From the NCBI GenBank assembly GCA_041483135.1, contig JBGPFE010000008.1, positions 62,001-126,000 on the forward strand: a stretch of DNA of 64,000 nt. Reading direction: 5' to 3'. Below are positions 35,973 through 45,225 of the stretch, piece by piece; positions within the stretch are counted from its first letter, which is position 1, and every line of letters starts with the position of its first letter. The stretch comes from PALSA-1004 sp041483135 (GTDB lineage Bacteria; Pseudomonadota; Gammaproteobacteria; Burkholderiales; SG8-41). Below the pieces are notes generated by a model. It had not been told where the DNA came from. It was given only the letters and a program-made list of their open reading frames with translations, and did not search any database. Made by a program: the position numbers and the translations under genes.

Positions 35973-36536
35973 ATGCCGGTTCCGTCGAAAATGGCGCGGC
36001 TGCCCGAGGATCTCCGCGAAGAGATGGATCAATGGATCGTCGAGCATGGTTTTGGTGGCTATGAGGCAGCTGCCGCGTGGCTCGCCGAGCGAGCGCGGTC
36101 AATGGGGCTTAACGAGGCGCTGCTCCCGAAACGTAGCGCGCTGCAAGATTACGGCTCGAACTTGAAGCGCAAGCTGGACGCAATCCGCGCGTCGACCGAG
36201 GCTTCGCGGGTGATCGCTGATTTGTTTCCGGACGATGAGGATGCACGCAGTGCCGCCACCATTACCATCGCGCAAAGCGAGATTTTCAATGTGCTGGTCG
36301 CGCTGCAGGATTTCGGCGCGGCGGAACCCGCGGAGCGCCTGAAACTGCTTTCCCTTGCCGGCAGAGTGGCAGCCGATCTCGCGCGCGCCTCGATCACTCA
36401 AAAGAAATGGCGGCAAGGCGTGCGGGAGAAGGCCGGGGCGGCGGCGGAGCAAGTCAAATTGATCGAGCGGAAGCGCGGGATATCGGCAGAGACGGCAGAC
36501 ACCATTCGCCGGCTGATCTTGGGCATAGCGGCTTGA
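35973..36536 (+). CDS. Mu gp27-like protein (DUF3486 family)
   Basis: This protein of 187 residues begins PVPSKMARLPEDLREEMDQWIVEHGFGGYEAAAAWLAERA. It has the pattern of the DUF3486 family of Mu-like phages, with KRSALQDYGSNLKRKLDAI and a long helical C-terminus. In Mu the homologue lies next to the terminase and is taken to be packaging-related, possibly a small terminase. Here no large terminase follows; the gene is instead followed by a 185-base gap and a Mor-like gene. Confidence 0.82.
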   Translation: MPVPSKMARLPEDLREEMDQWIVEHGFGGYEAAAAWLAERARSMGLNEALLPKRSALQDYGSNLKRKLDAIRASTEASRVIADLFPDDEDARSAATITIAQSEIFNVLVALQDFGAAEPAERLKLLSLAGRVAADLARASITQKKWRQGVREKAGAAAEQVKLIERKRGISAETADTIRRLILGIAA

Positions 36537-36721
36537 GACATTTGCGAAACGAAGGCAAGTCGTGGTCGGGACGTCCCGAAATCGGCCCATTCCGAAACCC
36601 CGGCCCGGCGCGTCAGGCGCCTTTAAAACGATTTCGGGCGTCTTACCCTACGCACTCGGGCCGTACTACCTGTTAAGCCCCTGTTAAAACACGACGGTAC
36701 CCCCCCCACACCGGTTTTTTT
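36537..36721. promoter_or_regulatory. Intergenic control region before the Mor-like gene
   Basis: No gene is visible. It holds a 14-bp perfect palindrome TCGGGACGTCCCGA, a direct repeat CCTGTTAA at 36669 and 36680 (11-bp period), a run of eight Cs, and a short T tract just before the GTG. It may hold a middle promoter and activator sites. This is inference. Confidence 0.45.
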
Positions 36722-37240
36722 GTGAAGACAACCACCCAAAAACGGCCGCGCGGGCACGAGCCGATAATATCCGCCGACCATCAGCCTCCTCAAGACGGCT
36801 CCGCTACCCCAGCAGCATTGCATGTAAATGGCATGGCGAGCCCGTATGCACTATCGCTCTCGGATACGGCAGCAAGTGTGCTCCCTGAAAAAGTCATCCG
36901 ATCAAAACTCTCGCCGGCGCTCGCCGGTATCGCGGAAGTGATTTCCGTCGACGCGACGCTGAAATTGTGCCGGAGCTTCGGTGGAACTCGAATCTATATC
37001 GCCGAGAAACCCACGCGACACGGCGCCATCGCGCGAGCGATCGGATTCGAGGCGGCTTGCAAGCTCGGGAAAGTCTACGGTCGCGAAGACCTGCATATAC
37101 CGCGCGGCTCGGAACTTCGGCGGCGGATTCGCAATGAGAAGATTCAGCGCGCGCACCACGCCGGCCAGACGATTCGAGAGATTGCTCTCAACTTCGACCT
37201 GAGCATGCGCCAGGTCACGGGCATTCTTGCCGGCAGATAG
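36722..37240 (+). CDS. Mor-family transcription activator
   Basis: The GTG at 36722 opens a frame of 172 residues; an ATG at 36833 is an alternative start giving a normal Mor length. The C-terminal two thirds match the Mor/C family: AGIAEVISVDATLKLCRSFGGTRIYIAEK, AIARAIGFEAACKLGKVYGREDLHIPRG, and a helix-turn-helix TIREIALNFDLSMRQVTGIL. In Mu, Mor switches on the middle operon. Here it follows the gp27-like gene rather than preceding the late genes as in Mu. Confidence 0.85.
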   Translation: MKTTTQKRPRGHEPIISADHQPPQDGSATPAALHVNGMASPYALSLSDTAASVLPEKVIRSKLSPALAGIAEVISVDATLKLCRSFGGTRIYIAEKPTRHGAIARAIGFEAACKLGKVYGREDLHIPRGSELRRRIRNEKIQRAHHAGQTIREIALNFDLSMRQVTGILAGR

Positions 37241-37272
37241 CGCCACGCACAAAACCTGAACAGGAGTCACGG

Positions 37273-38043
37273 ATGAAAAAAACTAGCGACACTCCTCAAC
37301 TGAGGGCAGTTCTTCAACACCAGCAGGCAATCGACGCGGCGTCTGATGGAGAGCGCGGGCTTGAGAAAGCGGTTGCGGAGTGTGATCAGAAGCTCCAGGC
37401 GGCGCGCGAAGGATGCCCGTCGGACGCCGCCTTCGAAAAGCAATTGGAAGATCTCGCTGCGGCGGCTGCGACGGGGCAGATCGCCGAGGCCGAAGCGCGT
37501 AAGCGCGAACAAGAGATTGCAGGCAAGCGCGACCCGGTCAGGCAGCAAGCCGGTGAAGTCGGCAAAGCGATCGAACGCATCGAGCGCGCGCGCAAAGGCC
37601 TGCAGCGTCAGCTCGACGAAGCGCGATCCAAACTGGATGAGCTGTTGGCGCGCAATCCAGAAGTTGTGGCGGCGTTCCTTCGCGCTGAGGCAGAGCAAGC
37701 ATGCGCTATTTACGTCGAGGCGGGCGCCAAGGTGCGGGAAGCGAACATGCAACTCCACGTGCTGAACGCCCTCTTGGCCCGGCATGCGCCGGTCAGGTCG
37801 GGCGGCGGCGGCCTGCTCTCGAATTACGCTCATCAATTCGCGCTACCCCTTTTCAATCTTCCTCAGTGCGAGGGGCTCGGCTACAAGAATCGGCCAGGCA
37901 TCTGGATCGAGGGCACCGGCTATCCGCACGAGTTCGAAATCGTCGAGCAGCAGGAAGCAGCGCGCATTGGCGCTCTCGGCGTCAAGCTGGAGGAATACCC
38001 GCGCGCCCGCGCACCGAGCGCGGAAGCCAACGCCGACGAATAA
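37273..38043 (+). CDS. Coiled-coil phage protein of unknown function
   Basis: This protein of 256 residues has a clear ribosome site. Residues about 10-130 are strongly charged and helical (KAIERIERARKGLQRQLDEARSKLDEL), predicting a long coiled coil. The C-terminal half is different, with GLLSNYAHQFALPLFNLPQCEGLGYKN. The family is not recognised. It sits directly upstream of the gpI-like gene, where head-assembly genes are found in Mu. Confidence 0.7.
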   Translation: MKKTSDTPQLRAVLQHQQAIDAASDGERGLEKAVAECDQKLQAAREGCPSDAAFEKQLEDLAAAAATGQIAEAEARKREQEIAGKRDPVRQQAGEVGKAIERIERARKGLQRQLDEARSKLDELLARNPEVVAAFLRAEAEQACAIYVEAGAKVREANMQLHVLNALLARHAPVRSGGGGLLSNYAHQFALPLFNLPQCEGLGYKNRPGIWIEGTGYPHEFEIVEQQEAARIGALGVKLEEYPRARAPSAEANADE

Positions 38044-38067
38044 TTGCGCCAATCAGCAACGGCAATC

Positions 38068-38703
38068 ATGGGCTACCTAGATCTTCAGTGGTTTCAGGTT
38101 CTTTCGCCGGGGGTATACCCGCTCTCAAAGGATCGGCAGATAAACTTCAATAGCGAGGACCTCGGCCGGATGGCGAGCGCATTCAATGGTCTGAATCCCC
38201 GGCGGCCTGCGCCGGTTGTCATCGGCCATCCTGAGAATGACGCGCCGGCCTATGGCACCGTTTACTTCCTGAAGATGGAAGACAACGAGCTGCTCGGGGT
38301 GTCCGACGATCTGAGCGAATCCTATCGTCAACAAATGCGCGCGGGGAATTTTCAACGCTACGGAGCGCAGTTCTTCGCCCCCGACAATCCCGATAACCCG
38401 GCACCGGGAAGCTGGCTCCTGAAGCATATTGGCGTCAAGGGCGTAGTTCCGCCGATAGTGCGGGGCTACCTCACCAGCGATGCGGAATTCGCGGAGTCGC
38501 TCTCCGGCCCAGGAAGAAAAATTTTTCCGGAGATGCGGTTCGGCGGACCGGGTTGTGTTGAGTTTTCGGAGTTTGCATCAGTCCCCCATAATCCGGCGAA
38601 TATTGCGCTCCTCGCGCGCGCCGTTCAATCCGAATGCGCTGCGCGCGGCATATCGATTACCATGACGCAGGCCGTGCAGGCCGTCTATAAGCCGGTTGCG
38701 TAG
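38068..38703 (+). CDS. Mu gpI-like head protease/scaffold protein
   Basis: This protein of 211 residues starts at the ATG at 38068 (a TTG at 38044 is also open). The block PAPVVIGHPENDAPAYGTVYFLKMEDNELLGVSDDL and YGAQFFAPDNPDNPAPGSWLLKHIGVKGVVPPIVRG match the Mu-like prophage I protein, the head maturation protease with scaffold function. It is shorter than Mu gpI, which has a C-terminal scaffold extension. No major capsid or portal gene is present beside it. Confidence 0.82.
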   Translation: MGYLDLQWFQVLSPGVYPLSKDRQINFNSEDLGRMASAFNGLNPRRPAPVVIGHPENDAPAYGTVYFLKMEDNELLGVSDDLSESYRQQMRAGNFQRYGAQFFAPDNPDNPAPGSWLLKHIGVKGVVPPIVRGYLTSDAEFAESLSGPGRKIFPEMRFGGPGCVEFSEFASVPHNPANIALLARAVQSECAARGISITMTQAVQAVYKPVA

Positions 38704-38736
38704 TGGCACTCTCGGCGCTCAACGCCAAGGATTGAC

Positions 38737-41700
38737 GTGAGCGAAGTCGTCTTAGGCATCCAGCTCACCGCCGACGGCAAGCAGCTCGTCGGCGAGGTCC
38801 GCGTGTCCGCCGAGGAGCTGAAAAAGCTGCGGGAGGAGGTCGGCAAAAATGCCTCCGAGGCGCAGAAGTTCAACAACGAACAGAAGAACCTCTCCTCCAC
38901 GTTTTGGGAGAGCGCCAAGGCGATCGGGGCGGTCGCCCTCGCATACCAGGCATTCAGCGTGGTGAAAGATTACATCAAGGACGCGGCGCTGTTGAACGCC
39001 CGCTACCAGGAGCTCGGCGTGACGATGGCCGCGGTCGGCCGCAATGCCGGCTATGGGCGCGGCGAGATGGAGGCCGCCGCCGCAGGGGTGCAGAAGCTCG
39101 GCATCACCATGAACGAATCACGCGAATCTGTTTCGCGCCTGGTGCTTGCGCAAATCAATCTTGCCGACGCCTCGAAACTCGCGCGTGTCGCGCAGGACGT
39201 AGCGATCATTGGCGCGGTGAACTCATCCGAGGCGTTCGGGCGCTTGGTCTACGCGATCCAGTCCGGCCAGCACGAAATGCTGAAGACACTTGGCATTAAC
39301 GTCAATTTCGAGGATAGCTACAAGAAACTCTCCGCGCAGCTCAAGGTCACTACCGGGCAACTCACCGAACAGGAGATGACGCAGGCGCGCGCCAATGCCG
39401 TGCTCGAGGCCGGCACGCGTTACGCCGACCTCTACAAAGAGGCGATGGGCACCGCCAGCAAGCAGATCCGGTCGCTCGCGCGCTACGAGGAAGATCTCAA
39501 GAACCTGCGCGGCCAGGTCTTCAATGAGGCGCTTATCATCGCGGTCAACACCTATACCGACGCGCTCAAAGACGCGAATGAGGAGACGCGACGTTTGGGC
39601 GAGCAGGGCAAGCTCAAGGAGTGGGGGCGCGATCTCATCCGCATATTCGCTTTCCTGGGCGACCAGTTTCAGGCATTCAAGATCGTCGCGGTGGAGCTTG
39701 CCACTCCAATCGAACGATTGGCGCGCAACATTTACACTCTCGGTGCGGCGGGGTCCATCGTTGCCGGACCTGGCTCGCTCGCCGAAAAAGGTGCTGCGCT
39801 TAATCAATTAACGGCCGAGAGCCAGGCGTACTACAAGGGGCTTGATCAACGCCTGGCCGCTAATCGCAACCCGACCTCGATGACGGCAGAGGCCGACAAA
39901 TTCTTCGCGCAGCGGGACGCGGACGCAGCGCGCAGTCAGCAGCGCGATCTGATCGAAGCGTTCACGGGCAGCGGACTGGCCGGTCCACCCGCGCCGGGTC
40001 CGCGCCCCACCGGCAAGGCCGTTGGCGGCGCCGACATGAGGGATTACGTGCGGAGCCTCAAGGAGCAGCTCGAGATCACCAAGCAGAACACCCTCGAGGA
40101 AAAGGTGTTGTTCGAGCTGGAGGAGAAACGCTGGAAGCACGCCACGCCCGCGCTCAAGGAGCAGGCGATCGAGTATGCCAAACAGCTCGATGCCCGGCGG
40201 CTTGACCTTGAAATCCAGAAGTCCGAGCTCGCCAGCGCCGAGTTGCTCGCGGCCGCCAGCCGTAAAAACGAAGCCGCGATCCAGGCCGAGGCCGACGCCA
40301 TCACCAAGCGCTTCCAGTCCGCGAACCAAACCATCAAGCAGATCGAGTTCGAGACCAGTCTGATCGGATTGTCGAACGAAAAGCGCGAGACGTCCATCGC
40401 GCTGCACGCCCTCGAAACCAGCGGCCTCGATAAGGAGTCGGAGGCGTACAAGAACTTTGCGGAGAAACTCAAGGATGCCATCTCCGACAAGAACGCCGCG
40501 CAGCTTCAGGAGGACATGAAGAAAAAATCCCTTGATGAGTGGAAGGATCTCTGGAGCACCGTCGAGCGCACCGGCAAGGACGCTTTCGTGCATCTGATGA
40601 GCGACGGCACCAGCGCTTTTCAATCCATCGGACAGGCGATCAAGACATCGGTGATCGACCTGCTCTACCAGCTCACGGCGCGCAAATGGATCATCAACAT
40701 TGGCACTTCGGTTGCCGGATCGATGGGGTTGTCGACCGCGGCGAATGCCGCCGGCACCGGTGGCGGCGGCGGCCTGGGCGGTTTGAGTTCGCTCGGCAAT
40801 CTGTTCTCCGGCGGCGGCGTAGGCTCGATGGTGCAGAGCCTCGGCGTCTCGTTCGGCAGCCAGGGCATTGCGGACATCGGAACTTTTCTCTCCGAGTCCG
40901 GCATCGGCACCGCGATCCCTTATGTCGGCGCCGCGCTCGCGCTTGCCAGCGCATTCGGCCTTTTCGGGGGCGGCGGCACGCCGGCGGTTGGCACGGGTTA
41001 TAAGTTCAGCGGCGGCTATTCGCGCGGTGGTGGCGTGACCGATTTGTCGGTGCTCGGACTGACCAACGTCGGCCCGGACGTCCTGCGCTCCGACAAATGG
41101 AAAACCAAACTCACCCCGGCGATTGGCGGCGCAGTCGACGATATGGAGCGCCTCGCGGGCATGATGGGCCTCGATACCTCGGCGCTGTCGGAGCCGCTCA
41201 AGTTCAAGTTCAAGACCGGCATGGTGGGCGATGACAAAATCATCGCCGCCGCCATCGGCGCGGTCACTGACTCGCTTGCGCTCAAGTTGCTGCCGCACCT
41301 GAAGGATTTCGCTCAGGCGAACGAATCGCTCACGCAGACGTTCACGCGGCTCGCCGCCGCGACCGAGCAGCTGCGGGGACAACAGGAGCAGTCCGAGGGG
41401 CAGTTGCGCGGCCTCGTTAGTGGCATGCCGGCGGCGCTCGGGATCACCGCGCTGCAACAATATCAAAACACGCTCGCAGTCTCTGATTATCTCGCGCCGA
41501 CGGATCGCTTGGGTGCGGCACGCTCCCAGTACGCCGATCTGCTCGGCCGCGCCGGCGCCGGCGATCTCTCGGCGGTGCAGGCCTTCCCCGGCGTGGCGCA
41601 GCAATTGCTCGGCATCGGGCGCGACACCTTCGCCTCCGGCCCCGAGTTCGCCGATCTCATGCGCGAGGTGAACCGAGATCTCTCCGACGTGCTCGGCCAT

Positions 41701-41859
41701 CAGCAAGAGCTGCAGACCGATATCCTCTCCGGCATCGATGTCACCATTCAGCAGGCGGCACAGGATCAAATCGGGGAACTCAGGCGCGGGTTCAAAGCCG
41801 TGACCGACGAACTGCAGGCAGTCCAGGATGAGCTCCGCCGCCTGAGAGAGGTAGCCTGA
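38737..41859 (+). CDS. Tail tape-measure protein
   Basis: This very long protein (1040 residues, GTG start at 38737) has the typical make-up of tape measures: an N-terminal helical region with coiled coil, a segment rich in Lys/Glu/Ala helices (about 430-620), a hydrophobic region (about 640-720) with IDLLYQLTARKWIINIGTSVAGSMG and Gly-rich blocks, and a helical C-terminus. The tape measure sets tail length and helps eject DNA. It is 34 bp after the gpI-like gene; the tail genes that normally lie between and around these are absent. Confidence 0.86.
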   Translation: MSEVVLGIQLTADGKQLVGEVRVSAEELKKLREEVGKNASEAQKFNNEQKNLSSTFWESAKAIGAVALAYQAFSVVKDYIKDAALLNARYQELGVTMAAVGRNAGYGRGEMEAAAAGVQKLGITMNESRESVSRLVLAQINLADASKLARVAQDVAIIGAVNSSEAFGRLVYAIQSGQHEMLKTLGINVNFEDSYKKLSAQLKVTTGQLTEQEMTQARANAVLEAGTRYADLYKEAMGTASKQIRSLARYEEDLKNLRGQVFNEALIIAVNTYTDALKDANEETRRLGEQGKLKEWGRDLIRIFAFLGDQFQAFKIVAVELATPIERLARNIYTLGAAGSIVAGPGSLAEKGAALNQLTAESQAYYKGLDQRLAANRNPTSMTAEADKFFAQRDADAARSQQRDLIEAFTGSGLAGPPAPGPRPTGKAVGGADMRDYVRSLKEQLEITKQNTLEEKVLFELEEKRWKHATPALKEQAIEYAKQLDARRLDLEIQKSELASAELLAAASRKNEAAIQAEADAITKRFQSANQTIKQIEFETSLIGLSNEKRETSIALHALETSGLDKESEAYKNFAEKLKDAISDKNAAQLQEDMKKKSLDEWKDLWSTVERTGKDAFVHLMSDGTSAFQSIGQAIKTSVIDLLYQLTARKWIINIGTSVAGSMGLSTAANAAGTGGGGGLGGLSSLGNLFSGGGVGSMVQSLGVSFGSQGIADIGTFLSESGIGTAIPYVGAALALASAFGLFGGGGTPAVGTGYKFSGGYSRGGGVTDLSVLGLTNVGPDVLRSDKWKTKLTPAIGGAVDDMERLAGMMGLDTSALSEPLKFKFKTGMVGDDKIIAAAIGAVTDSLALKLLPHLKDFAQANESLTQTFTRLAAATEQLRGQQEQSEGQLRGLVSGMPAALGITALQQYQNTLAVSDYLAPTDRLGAARSQYADLLGRAGAGDLSAVQAFPGVAQQLLGIGRDTFASGPEFADLMREVNRDLSDVLGHQQELQTDILSGIDVTIQQAAQDQIGELRRGFKAVTDELQAVQDELRRLREVA

Positions 41860-41873
41860 TATTCGGCGACGCC

Positions 41874-42176
41874 GTGCCCCAGTACCCCGAAGCCCTCGCC
41901 GAGTTTGCCGCGCTCGTCGCGGCGACGCTCATTGATGAGGGAGTCGCGGTTGATTCCGCGCAATCGCTCTCGCGCGCCATCACGGAGCGCGTGCGGCTGA
42001 TACTTGGGGGCACGTACATTCCGCGCGGCATATCGGTCGACGTCGAGCGCGTGCGCCGCGATATCGCGCTGCGCTGGAACGGCACGAACACGCGCGAGCT
42101 TTGCCTCGAGCATGGCATCAGCGAGCGGCGGCTGCGCCAGCTCGCCGCCAAAAATGCGCCGCGCGCGCGTTACTGA
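41874..42176 (+). CDS. Second Mor/C-like regulator (small)
   Basis: This protein of 100 residues has a GTG start at 41874. The C-terminal part YIPRGISVDVERVRRDIALRWNGTNTRELCLEHGISERRLRQLAAK fits the Mor/C helix-turn-helix region, and the N-terminus is a helical dimerisation-type stretch. It may be the C-like late activator or a remnant. It lies last among the clear genes of the element. Confidence 0.75.
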   Translation: MPQYPEALAEFAALVAATLIDEGVAVDSAQSLSRAITERVRLILGGTYIPRGISVDVERVRRDIALRWNGTNTRELCLEHGISERRLRQLAAKNAPRARY

Positions 42177-42232
42177 CGAGGGCGTTAATCAGACCGCGCG
42201 GGAAGGCTCGCGCTCAGCATCGTGGACTGAGT

Positions 42233-42397
42233 GTGCAAGGTGTGGCGACGGGAAAAAAATCTACATCCCGAGCGTCAGGTCCGCAGGCACCGGTACCACC
42301 GGCCGTGACGTTACCCGCCGGCGGGACGGAAGAAACACGCGCGATGATGTTGCAGCGCGGCGTGATCGACGACGCGGCACCCAAAAAAAATAAATAA
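42233..42397 (+). CDS. Possible small terminal phage ORF
   Basis: A short frame (54 codons from a GTG at 42233) ends EETRAMMLQRGVIDDAAPKKNK. The start is uncertain and no ribosome site or family is recognised, so it may not be expressed. It is the last open frame before the right end. Confidence 0.25.
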   Translation: MQGVATGKKSTSRASGPQAPVPPAVTLPAGGTEETRAMMLQRGVIDDAAPKKNK

Positions 42398-42486
42398 GGC
42401 ACCTTTACACCACCTTAAAAGCCCTGCTGATTGCGGACCCCGCATTTCCGTAAGTCATTGTTATTTCGCGGTTTCTATTTTTCGAC

Positions 42487-42555
42487 TTTCAAAAATAGCT
42501 GCTTCGAGTTTCAAAAATAGCTGCTTCGAGTTTCAAAAATAGCTGCTTCCCGTCA
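42487..42555 (-). repeat. Right terminal transposase-binding sites: three 22-bp repeats
   Basis: Three consecutive 22-bp units (42487-42508, 42509-42530, 42531-42552), each beginning TTTCAAAAATAGCTGCTTC, are followed by the terminal TCA at 42553-42555. The first two units are identical and the third differs only at the end. This matches the tight R1-R2-R3 arrangement of 22-bp transposase sites known in Mu and mirrors the left end in inverted form. Confidence 0.85.
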
Positions 42556-42560
42556 TTTGC
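42556..42560. repeat. 5-bp target-site duplication TTTGC, right
   Basis: Matches TTTGC at 29580-29584. Removal of the element with one copy would join CATGGTTTGC to CTACCGCAGG ahead of the groES promoter. Confidence 0.8.
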
Positions 42561-42573
42561 CTACCGCAGGCTC

Positions 42574-42602
42574 TTGAAATTCCAGTCATAAACCACTATT
42601 AT
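42574..42602 (+). promoter_or_regulatory. Sigma-70-type promoter of groESL
   Basis: A -35 box TTGAAA (42574-42579) and a -10 box TATTAT (42597-42602) are separated by exactly 17 bases. The -10 box touches the CIRCE operator. The -35 box begins 19 bases after the end of the Mu-like element and 14 bases after the duplicated target. Confidence 0.82.
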
Positions 42603-42628
42603 TAGCACTCGCACGAACTGAGTGCTAA
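42602..42628 (+). promoter_or_regulatory. CIRCE operator (HrcA-binding site) of groESL
   Basis: TTAGCACTC-N9-GAGTGCTAA is a perfect CIRCE inverted repeat. It overlaps the start region of the promoter, so the HrcA repressor should block transcription until heat or misfolding stress. No hrcA gene is in the window. Confidence 0.96.
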
Positions 42629-42678
42629 CCGTCTTTCCCGGTAGTTCTTTCACGATTCAGCAAAGAGGAGATGCATTT

Positions 42679-42966
42679 ATGAAGATTCGTCCTTTACACG
42701 ACCGCCTGATCGTCAAGCGGTTGGAAGAAGAGCGCAAGACCGCCTCGGGCATAGTCATACCCGACACTGCGGCGGAAAAACCCGATCAAGGAGAAGTCAA
42801 AGCGATAGGCAAAGGCAAAGTTCTCGAAGATGGCAAGATTCGTAAACTCGACCTTCAAGTCGGCGACCGGGTGCTGTTCGGTAAATATTCCGGCCAGACC
42901 GTCAAAGTCGAAGGCGAAGAACTGCTCGTGATGCGCGAAGAAGACATCATGGGCGTGATCGAATAA
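42679..42966 (+). CDS. groES: Co-chaperonin GroES
   Basis: This protein of 95 residues forms the seven-subunit lid of the GroEL chamber. The ATG at 42679 is behind AGAGGAG. The sequence MKIRPLHDRLIVKRLEEERKTASGIVIPD, the mobile loop and KVEGEELLVMREEDIMGVIE are standard. Expression is controlled by the CIRCE operator upstream. groEL follows 27 bases downstream. Confidence 0.98.
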   Translation: MKIRPLHDRLIVKRLEEERKTASGIVIPDTAAEKPDQGEVKAIGKGKVLEDGKIRKLDLQVGDRVLFGKYSGQTVKVEGEELLVMREEDIMGVIE

Positions 42967-42993
42967 CCCGCGTAGCAAACCAGGAGAAATCAC

Positions 42994-44640
<1,647 letters not shown>

Positions 44641-44677
44641 CGAGCGCGTAAGCGCGAGTTGCTTCAAGTTCAAAGAG

Positions 44678-44706
44678 AACCCCGCACCAGCGGGGTTTTC
44701 TTTTTG
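44678..44706 (+). terminator. Intrinsic terminator of groESL
   Basis: AACCCCGC-ACCA-GCGGGGTT is a perfect 8-bp stem followed by TTCTTTTT, 37 bases after the groEL stop codon. Confidence 0.93.
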
Positions 44707-44828
44707 TGGCGCGGCGCCTGGAGTAAAGTCGAAGACGGGAACGGCATTCCGGCTTGACGCATTTTGGGATACGGGTTTAAATAGCGCCCTTTTGTCGCCC
44801 TGCCCGCGTTCGCGGACAGTTCCGATAC

Positions 44829-44904
<76 letters not shown>

Positions 44905-45065
44905 AGATTTCGCCTCGCGCAGCGAGGCAAAATCGCCACGGGGGCGATTCGCGAAGATTTCGCCTCGCGCAGCGAGGCAAAATCGCCACGGGGGCGATTC
45001 GCGAAGATTTCGCCTCGCGCAGCGAGGCAAAATCGCCAAGGTGGCAATTCCGTCCCTGGCCACCA
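44905..45065. repeat. Tandem 50-bp repeats ending in a duplicated tRNA-Phe 3' end
   Basis: The 50-bp unit (44905-44954) is repeated identically at 44955-45004 and partly at 45005-45044. The array ends in a 21-bp copy (45045-45065) of the tRNA-Phe 3' end, finishing CCCTGGCCACCA. Each unit has two hairpins: GCCTCGC-gca-GCGAGGC, and ATCGCC paired with GGCGAT. The first type is REP-like. The copied tRNA end suggests recombination at the tRNA 3' end. Confidence 0.85.
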
Positions 45066-45225
45066 CTCTTTCATGCGATTGCCCCAGTTCGTGATTTATC
45101 ACGGGCACGTGCGCTATACTTGTTGCGACATTCCCGGGAAACATGCTTAAGCTGCGGAACCGCCAGCCGGTATGATGCGGTTATAGGCAAGAACAAGTCG
45201 GCGCTTTTATCTTGTTGGGGGGCGC

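Larger units (their letters stand above)
29585..42555 (+). mobile_element. Compact Mu-like transposable prophage (12,971 bp)
   Basis: The ends are set by a TTTGC target duplication, TG...CA termini and matching inverted ends. The left end reads TGAAGGGGAGCAG then TTGAAA after six bases; the right end read inward is TGACGGGAAGCAG then TTGAAA after six bases. Genes in order: a small protein, a RadC-like JAB protein and repressor leftward; then rightward a Ner-like DNA-binding protein, transposase, MuB-like ATPase, unknown, GemA, HTH protein, gp27-like, Mor-like, coiled-coil protein, gpI-like, tape measure and a second Mor-like regulator. Terminase, portal, major capsid, sheath, baseplate, tail-fibre and lysis genes are absent. 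Mu itself is about 37 kb. The transposition module looks intact. Confidence 0.88.

Noticed and set aside
39808..41769. A 653-codon open frame antisense to the tape-measure gene
   Set aside because: The composition is typical of a shadow frame in GC-rich DNA and it has no ribosome site or recognisable domain.
42487..42552. Three tandem 22-bp repeats considered as a CRISPR array
   Set aside because: The units are contiguous without spacers and there are no cas genes. Their place at the phage end fits transposase sites.
44905..45044. 50-bp tandem repeats considered as CRISPR or coding sequence
   Set aside because: There are no unique spacers, and the open frames through the repeats only reflect repeat periodicity. 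The hairpins indicate REP-like DNA.
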